Assembly: GCA_018350325.1 (NCBI GenBank) | Contig: JAEVLN010000014.1 | Span: forward strand, 1,700,001-1,764,000 | DNA from: Globodera rostochiensis | Taxonomy: Eukaryota > Nematoda > Chromadorea > Rhabditida > Heteroderidae | DNA: 64,000 nt | Reading direction: 5' to 3' | Shown: piece after piece, positions 1 to 12,816 of the stretch | How the letters are laid out: every line of letters begins with the position of its first letter | Position numbering within the stretch: the first letter of the stretch is position 1 | Notes under the pieces: model-generated | Seen by the model: only the letters and a program-made list of their open reading frames with translations | Database searches by the model: none | Told to the model about the DNA's origin: nothing | Translations under genes and position numbers: made by a program

Positions 1-251
1 AGCGAACCAAATAATTTATTTTTGGTATCATTCGAAAGCAAACACTCAGTAGAAGCTATTAACAAGCAAAAGCTAACCGATTGGCCGAATGGCAAAAAAG
101 TTATGGCCATTATGGTCACAAAACTCAAACTTTCTGATTTTCGGGCCATAACTTTTTTGTCATTTGGCCAAGCGGTTAGCTTTTGCTTGTTAATAGCTTC
201 TACTGAGTGTTTGCTTTCGAACGATACCAAGAATAAATTATTTGGTTCGCT
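1..251. mobile_element. MITE-like palindromic element
   Basis: Two long inverted arms, about 1-108 and 144-251, match almost perfectly, separated by a ~35 bp spacer. The outer ends read agcgaaccaaataa and, inverted, ttatttggttcgct. There is no coding capacity, so this looks like a non-autonomous foldback/MITE element. It lies 3' of the last visible exon of the minus-strand UNC-53-like gene, probably inside its next intron. A diverged part-copy lies at about 35684-35745. The left end may be cut by the window, so a target-site duplication cannot be judged. Confidence 0.75.
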
Positions 252-400
252 AGAAAAAAAGTTATAATGCAAAAAGTCCAAAACAGTTGGGCAAAGGGGA
301 ACGAGTTGATATTTTACCCTTTTTCTTTCCCTTCACCCGCTCTCTCCTCTTTCTCCTCTCCCCTCTTCCCCTGTAACCTCTGAATCTATGCATTCTTCAC

Positions 401-3400
401 CTTTTCTCTCTTCCTCTCCCTTTCTCTGTCCTTCCCTCCAAAAAGGCGGAGCCGGTTCATCTCTGTCGCTTCTCCTTCTCTTGGCTCCTCTTTCAGTCGC
501 TCTTCGGATGATCTGATCACAGTTGAGGTATGTCGCTTTGGGGGCACGGGTTTCGATACAATCGGAGGTCTGAGCTGAGAAGTTCGAAGGGATGAGGAAG
601 CACTGGTCGGAAGGGAGGAGGAGGAGGAGACGAGGACGGGAACGGAGGTAGAAGAAGATGAAGAATGGTGATGATGTTGAGGTAAGGATTGACCGGTCTG
701 CTGAATGGACCGAAAATGATTGCATTTAAGAGTCGTTCAATAGAATCCGACAAAAATACCTTTGGTGAATGTTCGTTCAGCTCGTCTGACGTTGGGTTCA
801 CTGATCTGATCGAACTGATCGGAACTCGAAGTGCCGATTTGGATCGTCCTGCCAACGCCGAAGGTGTTGGTTGTCTCAGAACCGACTTTTGGAATTGTAA
901 TTGTTGATGGACAGTGGGTGAAACAGAAGAGTCGTGTTGTGAAGACGAATTGCACACGATGGACGCCTCCACAAAGTTTGGCCTGCAAAAAGGAGAACGA
1001 ACATCTACTGATTTAAATGATAATGCAGAAGACGTTCAGAGATGAAAAAATGGAATCGTTCAATCAGCCGACATTTATCCCCTTAGGGAAAGTGCCCTAA
1101 GCGATTCGTTCTGTCGGCTTGACAAATGTTAGAGGCCACATTTTTTCATTTTTTGTCGCCGAGAGGGAGTTCGAAGTGAACATCTGTGTAAAATTGGGCA
1201 GGCGAGAGGGACCGAGTAATTGGCCCGAATTGCGGCTGATTGGGGGGGGGGGGGGGGTTAAAGAGGGAGGCGTTGAGAGAGGGGGGGGGGGGTTAAAGAG
1301 GGAGGCGTTGAGAGAGGGGGGGGTTGAGAGGGTCGGGCACAGCAAAAGGGGGTTGTGCAAAAGGGCATCCGAACTAATATGGAATAAAGTAAATTTGGTT
1401 TTCGCAAAAAAACAGAAAAGATAAGCGATAGATAACCAACCCAACACTTTGAAAGATCACTTTCAAATTCTCCCGCGTTATAATAATAATTCTCTTACCC
1501 CTCCGGGGCTGTTCTTTTCGACTCATCGCTTAGTCCCCCGTTGCTATTTCTGCCGCTGTTGCGATTTGTGACCTCAGGGCACAGTGAATGTTTTTTTTCC
1601 GGGGTTAAAACTGTCGGAATTGGCAAACAAATTCGATTCGTTGTCTGGAAGCCAGCGGCGGGTGGTAGTTGTTTGCTGGCCGGCAGGGCTGGAGGTACAA
1701 AGTCAACTGAATGGACCAAAGATTGATCGGAATAATCTGATCGGGTTAAATGGGTGATCAATCCCTTCGAATTTGCATAATCCGCCGACCCGCCATTATG
1801 AACTCAGATGGAGTTGAGAGAGATGCGAATCCATCTCAATCATTTGAATAAAAATAATGGAATTCCGCGCAAATACCCACGAAGAATCATTCATTCCAAG
1901 GACGTTGAACGAGCAATGGGAGGGGAGGGGGGGGCTTACTTTTTGGACGAATGATCGCCCCATTGATGGGCCATTCTGAGTGGATGAATGATGCAAAGTG
2001 GTGGATGAATGAATGAGGAGACGAACGAACGAACGAACGAACGATGTGATGATGAGGAGATGATGACGCGGGAGATGCTCAGAGAGACGGACGGGGACAC
2101 AAATTCGTTTCGCGCCATTAATCGGAATGAGGGGCATGGTGAAGTAAAGTGAGGGAAGAAGATGAAGTAAAAAAGGAAGGGAAGAAAGGAAGGATGAAGA
2201 AAGAAGATGAAGTAAAAAAGGAAGGGAAGAAAGGAAGGATGAAGAAAGAAGATGAAGTAAAAAAGGAAGGGAAAAGAGGAAGGATGAAGGAAGAAAGGAA
2301 GGGAAAAAAGGAAGGGAAAAAAGGAAGGGAAGAAAGGAAGGATGAAGAAAGAAGATGAAGTAAAAAAGGAAGGGAAGAAAGGAAGGATGAAGAAAGAAGA
2401 TGAAGTAAAAAAGGAAGGGAAAAGAGGAAGGATGAAGGAAGAAAGGAAGGGAAAAAAGGAAGGGAAAAAAGGAAGGGAAGAAAGGAAGGATGAAGAAAGA
2501 AGATGAAGTAAAAAAGGAAGGGAAGAAAGGAAGGATGAAGAAAGAAGATGAAGTAAAAAAGGAAGGGAAAAGAGGAAGGATGAAGGAAGAAAGGAAGGGA
2601 AAAAAGGAAGGGAAAAAAGGAAGGGAAGAAAGGAAGGATGAAGAAAGAAGATGAAGTAAAAAAGGAAGGGAAGAAAGGAAGGATGAAGAAAGAAGATGAA
2701 GTAAAAAAGGAAGGGAAAAGAGGAAGGATGAAGGAAGAAAGGAAGGGAAAAAAGGAAGGGAAGAAAGGAAGGGAAAAAAGGAAGGATGAAGGAAGAAAGG
2801 AAGGGAAAAAAGGAAGGGAAAAAAGGAAGGGAAAAAAGGAAGGATGAAGGAAGAAAGGAAGGAAGAAGATAAGAGAGGGTTGTAGGTTTTTATGTATTAG
2901 AATTAACTTTACTTATTATGTCTGTGCCGCCGCCCCTCAGAAGACCTTTCGGCGAGGTGTTGGCACTTTGAGACGAACTTCTTTGACTCGATGGGGGCAC
3001 CAATCGGCTGCTGTTTGTGCCCAGTGCCTTTGGGGCTTCAAGCAGTTCAATTGGCTGCGGCCGGGCAACCGAACGTTTGGAGGATACGGCGGCGGATATT
3101 TGTGGCGGTCGGAGGGCACTCCGGTGGGTGGAAGCGATTCTGAAAGGGCCTTTAATTGGTCTATTTCCTTAATTTAGTCGCCTTCCTTTGACTGCCTAAT
3201 GGAATGATTAAGTTAGGTAATAAAGTCCAACTCTTTTCCAAAACCGTTTTGAACATCTTTCACCCCCAGGCATTGCATTTTCCTCCCTTTAGGCATCGAT
3301 AATTAAAAGAATGAAACGACACATTTTTAAGGAATAATTTGGAAATTTGCATGAAACCCACAACCCTTACGAAACCAAAATTTAGCCATTTTCATATTAG

Positions 3401-6400
3401 CCGGGTAAAGCGTGAGGCAAAATAGGGATTTCATCGGAATTTCGAAAAAGTGACCGAGAAATGAGAAAGCCCCGCCGGGGTTGCCCTGGGGAATCGGAGG
3501 GGCAATTGGCAATTATTTCTCCAAAGTGGGGAGGAATTAATTAAAATTTCAGGAAATCAATTAAAATCGATGGGAATAAAAAGGGATTTTGCACTTTCCA
3601 ATTGTACCTGGAAAGGCGAACATTGCTGGCCATTTCTTGTTCTTCTCCCTTCCGTTCTGTTCCTTCCCGATTTGCCCCTTCCAGCGATGTTAAGGACGCG
3701 TCTGGTGGCATTTTAAACGCCACTTTTCTCGACGCCGAAGTTTCCACCGTTCGATTTTCCCACTGATTTTTCTATATTCGAAGGACGATGACGAGATTGG
3801 TCGGGTTTATTAAGGAATAAAAAGGCAATTAAAAAGTGCCAGTTTCATAGTTCAAGACTAATGCGAGTCTCAAGGTTGGTCTCGTCTCGCTTAATCAATC
3901 ACCAACCTCTTCTGCTGGCAAATTGTTGTTCGTTCTGGTGTTTGTCGGTGTTATTGTTGAAGAGCTGGCGGTGGTGTAGCAGGTACTGTAACCGGAGGAA
4001 TACGAACTGTGCGTGGTGGAAGTTGGACGAGACCGGCCAGCAGAAGATGGCCTTATCGAACGGTTTGGCCACTGGACGAACGGCTCAACAAGTTGTACAG
4101 CTTCAATAATTTGGTTTGGCAACCTGTTTTTGTTGTGGGGCTTCCTCAGGGCGTTGTCGGTGCAATTGTTGTTGGCATGCGCAGTGATAAAGCGATAATT
4201 GGTAGAGGAGTTGGAGGATGGCACCGAGATGGCCGTTTCGAATGTCTGCGAAACGGAAAAGGCAAATGAAAGTAACACCGAGGCTATTTTAGAGAACGGT
4301 CGAGTGACGGGTTTCAAAAAGAATGCAGTAGATGATACATAATGGTTGTGCTGCGAGTGCGTCATCGTCCCCCCCCCCCCCTCCCTCCCCCCCACCGATT
4401 GGGTGGTCGGCCGTCTGTTTAAATTATGGACACAAATAAACTGGCGCAATAAAAGTCAGCGTACGTTTTATATTTATATTGGTAAAAATCCAAAAAAAAA
4501 CATCTTGCGAATAAATTGTTTTTCGAATTAATTAAAGTTGCTAATCTCTACCCGCGGGCTAAACATTTGATGGGAGCATCGTCAACAGATAAAAAGGGGC
4601 TGGGATGGGATGAGGATAAAGTCAAGTGGAGCGAAACAAGCTAATTTATGCGTCCATTCACTCAATCGGCGCTTTTGATAGTCAATGGAGCGGAAATGTC
4701 GTTGGACAAAATGGAAAGAATTCATACTTTTGGGATTTAAGAAACCCCTGAGGGGGGGGGGGAAGGGGTTTTGGGATTTAAGAAACCCCTGAGGGGGGGG
4801 GGGGGGGGAAGGGGTTTTGGGATTTAAGAAAACCCCTGAGGGGGGGGGTGTGTGAACGTCCTCCTCGAGTTAAAATTCATACTTTTGAGATTTAAGAAAA
4901 CCCCTGAAGGGGGGGGGGGGGTTGGGATTTAAGAAACCCCCTGAGGGGGTTGTGAACGTCTTCCTCGACTTAAATTCATACTTTTGGGATTGGATTTAAG
5001 AAAACCCCTGAGGGGGGGGGCGGGGGGGGGGGGGGTGGGGGGGTAAACGTAGAAAAAGTCACTTAACGGCAGGCATTCGAATTCACAATATTTCAGACAA
5101 AGATTTTGTTGACAAAATCTGTGCAGATGGAATTTGAGAAGCTGATGGATAGGAGGAAGAAGAGTTAGTTGTTGTTGATCGCTGATTCCTTAGATTTATG
5201 AAGAACGAATCGGACTTTTTCAATTACGAGAGACAAGACAAGGACCATTAGGTAATTAACCACCGTGGGGGATAATCCGGATCGGAACAGAATTAGTGGG
5301 GGGTGGGAGGAGTTGAGGCGGGGCTATCATTGGCTTTCCGGCGGGTCAATTGGAATATACGTACTAATGAAGGCAATTGAATGCGTGGGACCTCCGACGA
5401 TCTGCGGAATATAATGAAAGTGAATGAGCTGTAACGGTGGGGAGACGCGAATCGATGGTCAATCAGATAAACACCTGTAATGATGTTGCGATTGCGGTTG
5501 AGACTGAAAGGTCATAACACCTTTAATGATGTTGCGATTGCAGTTGAGACTGAAAGGTCATAACACCCTCCATTCATTCACCTTGGGGGGTTATTTTGAT
5601 TAGTGCTAAACCTGCAATGTCCGGCCCCTGGAAATCGCTATTCCCAGGATCGTTTGATCTCGGCGGAGAGTGTAAAAGTGGAAGAAAACAAAGGAATGTA
5701 AAAGAGGAATTATCTAACGCTCCCCCCCCCCACCCATCATCCGATCCCTCCCCCGCCCCCCCCCCATACTTTCTTCTCCCTCTCATCACAAATCGCCCCT
5801 CCCGCCACTCAACTCGGCTCAAGCATTGCAAGATTTTCCCATCACAATAAAAAATTTGGTGGGTTCACTTTCGTGATGAAAGTTGGCGAATCGGAGAAGC
5901 GAAGTAAGATGATGAGAAAGCCAAAAACAATTGTCATGGGGTGTGGGGGGGGTCTGTCTGATCAAAGGAGAGTCAACGGATGGACGGAAATGATCGGTGA
6001 TGAGAATGTGGGGGGGGGGACAGAAAGAGCCTCCCTCCCCCCCCCCATGCACACTCATAATAAATCCGAGAGACAACACAAAGATGGGGGGGGGGGGGGG
6101 GGGGGGGCTCAATGGGCGGCCTCATTTATCCTTTTTCCTTTGATCATGATGAAAATGTTGTCAGTTTTGCTAAATTTTAATAAAAATGAATTTTTCTATT
6201 CAATTCCTTGCAAAGCATTTAAATATCTTAAATTGTAGACTAAATGTTGACAGAATTGCATAAGTGGCAGAAATAGGCCAATTAGCCAACTGTTCACACA
6301 TTCTTTCTCCGGCGTTGACCGGTGATGAACTGCAGGCTGAAAAGGAAGGCAATGGAAAGGCCAAAAGACTAAAATCATTTTTCTTTCGGACGGAATGTCG

Positions 6401-9400
6401 CCGCCGCTTTGGCCATCCATTCAAAAGAAGGAAAAGTCCGTTCAAATAAATTTAGTTGCTGGAAGAAGAGCGATGATGGAGGGGAGGGGACTAAGAATGT
6501 GAATTGGCACAATTAAAACAATAAATTGGAGGAAAGTGAGGAGGAATCACTTTAAGGATAAGGATGAACGAAAGGGACGGGGAAGGGGGGGGGGGGGAAG
6601 GGGAACATGGGGGGAACATGGGGGGAAGAGGGGGGGGGGCTGGGGAAGGGGGCGGGGGGAACATGGACGGGGGGGAGGGGGGGAGGGGACGGGGGCGGGG
6701 GGAACATGGACGGGGGGGAGGGGAAGGGGGCGGGGGGAACATGGACGGGGGGGAGGGGGGGAGGGGACGGGGGCGGGGGGAACATGGACGGGGGGGAGGG
6801 GGGGAGGGGACGGGGGCGGGGGGAACATGGACGGGGGGGAGGGGACGGGGGCGGGGGGAACATGGACGGGGGGGAGGGGACGGGGGCGGGGGGGAACATG
6901 GACGGGGGGGGGGGACGGGGGCAACCGTTGGATGGATTATGCAATTGATGAGATGAGTCGCCCCCCCGGCTCCAGAGGGGCTAACTTACCGTTGTAGCAT
7001 TAATCAACGAACCCAAATTTTGTTGATAAACCGAGAGAAAGAGTGTCAACAAAAGTGTGGGCTGAGTGCAACATATTGCGATAATTATAATGATTAAGGA
7101 AATTGGAGGGGAATTGTCCCATGGCCCCTCTCTATGGAAGGGAAGGGAAAAGCGGACGGACGGAGGGACAAATGCGGGGGGGGGGGGGGGGGGGTGGGGG
7201 ATTATTGTGTACATGTTATTTGAATTGTTGCTGTTGTGTTGGGGCAGTTAATGGCCAATTTGAACACAAATTGACGCGTTTAAATCAATCGGACTTCGCA
7301 TTAAAAAAGCGTCCCCTTAAAAGAATACACGTTTGACAAATAAATAAATATGGAAGGAATTAATTTACTTTTTCTCTGTTCACTCGGCACCAAATATTGT
7401 TTCAATTCGTCTATTTCCATTTGAGGAAATCCCCCGGGGGAATTTGTTCGAAAATAAAGGCGCGAATGGACAAAGACGAAGGGCGGGGGCTAATGTGGTG
7501 AAGACGGTCGGAATAAATGACGGGATGAAGGGGACAAGTCCAATCATCCAATTATAAGCCTTTAACGGTTCGATGATTTCTTCCGTCGTACGTTCCCGAC
7601 GGGGGTGGTGGGGGAGTATGTTAATGTCATTGTGAAGGTTGCGCGGGAATTAAGAATGTACTTACAAATTAGGATTAGAAAGGGGTGGGTGGTCCGATGG
7701 TCCGAACTTGAGACTGGACAAATGGGCGTGGTGGGACGGACAAAACGTCGACATTTTGTCTAAAAAATCTTCGCTTACCTTTTGCCTGTATGGAATCAAT
7801 CAAAGGGACGCCGATCTGACACAAATAGGCCAGGCTTTGTTTGATACTGATCAGCTGAAATTTTGGTTATTGAACAGAAAATGGGCGCGTGTTCTTTACC
7901 GCGTCGTTGTGGGAAAGAAGCGCGATTAGTTGCTCTTTGGGCACTTTTTGGAATTCAAATGCTGAAAAGGAAGAAAGAAAGAAGAACGGAGAGGGGGGGG
8001 GGGGGGGGGGGGAATGTGTGGGATGGACGGCCTTGGAATTATCTGATCAAATAACTGCGAACGATATTCGTTCGTTCAGTTTCAATGAAAATGTATTTAT
8101 TTTTTATTATTTTAAATCAAAACTGCCTAAGGCAATAAATTACTTTTTGGAGAAAATGCCATGCCAACATTAAACAAAAGTTTGATTCCCCACTGACTGA
8201 CTGATTGAGTGGATGAGCACAATCAACTTCAGTGGCATGCAAAGTTCGCCTGACAAATCCGTCAGTGGAGGCAAATCGGCAGCCTGCAGAAGGTCGTTGG
8301 CCCATTTGGTGTAAACCTGCAACTGACCGAATGATCTCTCAGAAAAGGCATTTATTTACTTTTAGTTATTTAAATAAATTTGATTAAAATTCCATTTTGG
8401 CGGTTTGCCGCCGCGCCTTCCATTCACTCATTGGATTAAGTTGCTGACCAGCAACAGAAAATCCTTTTTTTAAGGGGAAGACTCGCGTGATATCGCTCAT
8501 CCCTTTGGGGGATGGTCGGTCACTCCTTCCTTCCCCTCCAACGAAGACAGAAGACAGCCCTGCAGGGGATGTCGGGAGAAACCCCGGAGAAATGCCCCCC
8601 CCCCCTTTCTTTGGACACTTTCCCAAGGGAATGAATGCCCCCCGCTCACTGCCAGTGGTTCGGGTGGGAGATGACCAACCAAACATTCCGGATGATTATG
8701 AGGGATGAGTAGGGGGGGGGGGGGGGGGGGGGAAGAGACATTTTTAAGCACTAAAAAGCAGCAGTCTCTGTTGTACTTTGAAAGAATAATTATTAGGGGA
8801 GGTAAGAAACAACATTCCAGAAATTTAATAAAAATGCTGTAAAATTTCAATAAGTTGATGAGCCACCATTGTTGCACAATTCAATTTGGTCGATGACACC
8901 TTCTTTGTTTCATCTAATGTCGAATCCCCTAAGGCGCTTTTCTTATCAGGAACCTTCCGGCGAAGAAATGGCGATAATTTTGGGAGTGGAAATAAACGCA
9001 TTGGACGAGTTGAAAATGAAAAGGATCTGAAAATGACAAATTAGTGAATACCGAAGACTGTCAATTCAATGTCCCAGTGGGTATTTGCATTAGCATAAAT
9101 GAAATGGTGACAATGGCAGGGAGATTTGAATGGATTCTGAAGGGTTTTGGGTGAATTTTAATTTAGACAAAAAGGGGCCGATGAAAATGTTGAGGGTGTC
9201 ACAGTGCCAGGGCATTTAGCAGAAAGAGAACAACACGGAAATAACAATTTGCGATCGAACCCCCCCCCCCCCCAATTGACTCATCTGCTGGAAAGGAAAC
9301 AATTCATCATAAAGCCAAAAAGTCCTTTCTATGCCCTGTGACAAATGGCCAAAGTGGCAAAAGAACAACCGAAGACGGGTGGCCAATCTTTTGGTCATCT

Positions 9401-10634
9401 TTCTCTTTTTCTCTTCTCAAGTGCGCTTGGGGGGGGGGGGTGCCCCCCCCTCCAACAAAATGACCTTATTAGCAGCGGGAGGGACTTCAGCACCGAGCGA
9501 AGCAATTTGCCCCTTGGCCCCCGCTCTCCATTTGCGCAACCGCTGATTAGCCCGGACATTGCCGAGAAAGTCGAGGGGAGGGGCGGGGGCTGTCCAGGCA
9601 AATTAACGAAGGAATGGAACGGAAATGAGGAGGGGAGGGGAGGGGGGGGGGGATTGAATTATTGCGGGGAGTGAAGTGAATGAGAGGGGTGGACAGAGGG
9701 CACCACACAACAACAAATTTTGAATCAAATGAACTGGAAATGCAAAATAATTGGGGTTGATCGTTGTGCAGATTCATTTTGTCGAAGAGGGGAGAGGCGG
9801 GCGGGGATGTGCCAACGCCGCCACTTTTGCCCCGGCGAAATTTACGCAAAAATTTGTGTGGCTGCTTTAACCGAGTGAAATTTTAATTGATCTTACCAGA
9901 AGCAACTATTACTAATTCAAAATCCGACCTTAAATTCCAGCAGAGGTTAAATTGCAATTTTGGTTTTTGAACTCTTCCGGACAGCAGCAACTTCTCCCGA
10001 ATGATGAGCTTGATGGTCTATGCTTCATCCAGTTTATGGCTTTTTCTCTCCGGCCCCTTCCTTCACGCCTTATTAAATAAATTCCTTCTTCCATCTTTCA
10101 TTCGATTAACCAATTTTAAACCCTCCTTTCTCCTCGTCCGAATTAGCTTTCCATTCGCGCATTTCCCTTCCCGCCTCTCCTATAATCCATACTCAACCAA
10201 AATGAGGACAAACCCTCCGGCGCTTCTCTTGGCTACGATCCTTAAGAGGTTTCTGTTGCCTGCGGCAACCCCAAAGCGCCATAAAATTGAAGTCCCAAAG
10301 CTTCTTTCTCCACAACTAATTAACCAGTGAATTAAAGTGAAGAATAATTGTGTAAGGAAAGATTCGAACTTGGATGGACCAGAGATCGCAATAAAAGCAT
10401 TGTGACTTTTGCTGTTACGTAATTTAACGAATTGATTTTTGGACTTTTTGAGGTTGTTTAGCTGCTCACCGGTATCAATTCGGAGTTGGAGCCCGGGAAT
10501 TTGTGCTTTTGTACATCGCGATGTTGCCTCCGGCCGGTTAAAGCTTCTTCCTTCATGCCGGCTTTTGCTGCTTTGAATTCGCTGTTACATATCGTCCGCT
10601 TCGATTTGTTTCCAAGCAGTACAGCCAAAACATT
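401..10634 (-). CDS. unc-53: UNC-53 / neuron navigator (NAV) homologue, partial
   Basis: Large minus-strand gene continuing off the left edge. NAV/UNC-53 proteins are cytoskeletal guidance proteins with an N-terminal CH domain, long Ser-rich linkers and a C-terminal AAA domain; the AAA part would lie outside the window. Exons supported by splice sites and phase: 10634-10470 (ends SNSELIP), 8316-8202 (begins VYTKWAND), 7961-7900, 7854-7779, 7061-6990 (end of CH), 5181-5087, 4245-3907, 3762-3608, 3139-2946, 1706-1499, 982-760 and 700-401. The SELIP/VYTKWAN junction and the following CH segments parallel UNC-53 (ELIP-IYTDWAN). Exons from 4245 to 401 join in one consistent phase chain and are rich in S, T, P and Q, as in the UNC-53 linker. 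The joins between 7779 and 7061 and between 6990 and 4245 are not fully resolved. A possible exon near 6360-6270 is unplaced, and so is the start codon upstream of 10634. Introns carry poly-G tracts and minisatellites. Confidence 0.72.
2149..2870. repeat. Purine-rich higher-order tandem repeat (148 bp unit)
   Basis: Almost pure A/G on the plus strand, built from GGAAGG/GATGAAG submotifs. The landmark gaaaagagga recurs at 2271, 2419, 2567 and 2715, exactly 148 bp apart, so four higher-order units are present, with a degraded tail to ~2870. It lies inside the UNC-53-like intron 1707-2945. The Lys/Glu-rich open frames here are a composition effect: 148 is not a multiple of 3. Confidence 0.9.
4740..5045. 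repeat. Tandem repeat with poly-G tracts
   Basis: About five copies of a unit containing gggatttaagaaacccc followed by tgagg and a G run of 5-18, with longer copies also repeating aattcatacttttggg and gtgaacgtc. It lies in an intron of the UNC-53-like gene between exons 5181-5087 and 4245-3907. No coding signal was seen. Confidence 0.85.
6581..6925. repeat. G-rich minisatellite
   Basis: Repeats of a ~36-45 bp unit, ggggaacatggacgggg followed by further G runs (gaggggacgggggcgg). On the plus strand it has dense runs of 4-9 G and is a strong candidate for G-quadruplex formation. It sits in a UNC-53-like intron, so the transcript would carry the C-rich strand. Overlapping Gly- or Pro-rich open frames are artefacts of composition. 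Confidence 0.88.
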
Positions 10635-12816
10635 CTGAAACAAATGTATTTTTGATGTAAATGGATTACAATAAGAGATTATTATTATTTTATGATCATC
10701 CGATTGATTTTTCGGAGAAAATGTTAAAGAGAAAACGAAATAAACTTAGACAGTAAAGGCGAATAAAAACATTGTGTTTAGGGGAGTTTAAGAGCGCCCG
10801 AGGGGAGGCAAAAAACCCCTCGTGGATTTGAATGGACATCGGCAGAATGAGTGATGGATTTGGCAAGTGTATGAGTCACGCTCGCTATCACTAATTCATC
10901 CGTTCGTAAGCACAAAAAATGTACCCTGAAGTGCTCCAATTGATATATGGGGCGCAAAAAAAAGATTAAATGGGACATTTGTGGGAGATGGCTAACATGG
11001 AAAGCTCTGGACACAAACACTGCCCGAAGGTACTCGGAAAGTGAGCGATTGGATGGTTATTTTAAGCCCAATTGCTTTTGCTTTTTCCGAATGATTTTTT
11101 GCTTCCTTCCTTCCGGCAATATTTGTGTCAAACTCCCACGTCCCTCCTCCCCGGAGGCGATTCGTTGTGTTTAAATGCGTTTTTGTGTCTTTGGCTATTC
11201 CAAAGTGACTTCCATTCCCGCATTCTCTCCGTCTTTCTTTGTCTTTCTTCTTCAGCCCGTAAGGCACAGCCCCAAAAAAACACGCGTATCCACTCACTCA
11301 GCCATCCCCCCCTGGATGAAAGGCTGGCTGGCTCCATGTCCTTTCCCCTTCCAAGTCCAATTCCCCCAATTTCTCCCCGGGGGTGCCCATTCTCTCGTCC
11401 ATTTCCATCCATTTTTGCTCATCTTCTCTTAAAATCCCCCATTCGTACCCCCCCCCCCCCACATTTCGTCCCTTTGTCTTCCCCCCCCCCCCTCTTTTGG
11501 TGTTGGCGAATTCGGTCCTCTTCGCAATCTATGGGCTCCACTGTTGAAGGAGCTTGTTGCACAAAAAAACAAATTGGGCCTAAAGGCCGGGAAGGGCGAG
11601 AACAAATGTCTGGTGTAAACCGGTCCGTTGTGTCGCATCTCCTCGCCATCGAAAACCCCTGACATGAACCCTCCGAATGGTGCTCGGCCTCAAGCAGTCC
11701 GTTATAACGTCGCTTTGATCCCAGCTCCGAAGACACCCATTTTGCATCAAAAATTAACCGGTCGGAGATGTTCAACAGCAGAAATTCCCGGGCGCCGAAT
11801 GGGAAGAAGCCCAGGGACGGACAAAGCGCCCAAGGGGATAATGGGAAGAAGACCAAACGGTAAAAAGTGGCAAGGGGAAAAGTCCTGCCAATGCTTCAAA
11901 CACCGAAAGATCGAGAAAATTTATTTGAGGCCTAGGGGCACCATAAACACGACAAAAAATACAACAATCTTGAATTGAAACAACAATATTACGTATATAA
12001 TCAATAATCATTAAGAGTGGAATTAAAAGTGGACTCATCGGAGGATGACTGCGCGTTTAACAACAGCAATGAATGTTGAAGACGCGTGAAGAATTCGTAG
12101 TCAGGACGCTTACGATACGAACCTGAAAAATGAGTATAATGATGCATTTTAAGTTATAGTGAAAAGGATTAAGGAAAAAATTTCCAAAAATATTTAAATT
12201 TAGAGGGGTCCGGCGGTGCCGGGCAGGGCTGGTGCGTGGCCAAATAATCCCTCGGATCACGCTAAATATTGCGTCGCGGAAAAGTTGTCCGGCAAATAGG
12301 CATATTTGTCAGATGAATTATGGTAAAAAAGATGTCCAAAATTTCAAATGACGTCAACAAGGGCCGCCCAAAAAATAATTTCACCAAATGCCAATCAAAA
12401 ATTCGTTGGCGCCGGGCGCCGACCCCCACCCCTCCAGAAAAGCTCAAAAAATCGTAATTTTGAATAGCTTAAAAATGCAATAAACTCAAACACACACACC
12501 CCTAAAAGATCGACTTTTTTTAGCCCCCCCCCCAAAAAAAAATTTTTTTTGCTGGGTACGCCCTTAACCCCGACTACCGGGGTTGACTAAAACCGGGATA
12601 ATGCCTCCCGATTCCGCCGCTCAACTCTATTTCAAATAATAAACATTCTGGTTATGACACTAACCGAATCGAGTTGACGCAAAAGTCTCAACCGTGTAGT
12701 TCGGAGTGCCCGGCACGCAGTAACGGAACATCAAAAAATCGCTTGTCTAAATAAGAGACAAATGAAATTGAAGAAAAATGAATCATTGAATAATTTGCTT
12801 AAGATTGGAACAACAA
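10635..12816. other. Intergenic / possible 5' part of UNC-53-like gene
   Basis: No gene resolved. A 145-codon minus-strand open frame at 11856-11419 contains a stretch (KWVSSELGSKRRYNGLLEAE) that reads like protein and could hold a 5' exon of the UNC-53-like gene, but no donor in phase was found. The rest is AT-rich, with C runs near 11450-11490 and 12520. Confidence 0.4.
12202..12245. repeat. Dispersed repeat fragment
   Basis: The string gaggggtccggcggtgccgg followed by gcagggctggtgcg recurs in shorter form at about 35409-35435 (gaggggtccggcagggctgg). This suggests remnants of a dispersed element. The boundaries are not clear. Confidence 0.5.

Noticed and set aside
2149..2850. Lys/Glu-rich coding repeat
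   Set aside because: The repeat unit is 148 bp, not a multiple of 3, and the tract is bounded by UNC-53-like exons on the other strand.
6491..6997. Gly- and Pro-rich open frames on both strands
   Set aside because: All follow the G-rich minisatellite; six frames are open because of composition. It lies in an intron of the UNC-53-like gene.
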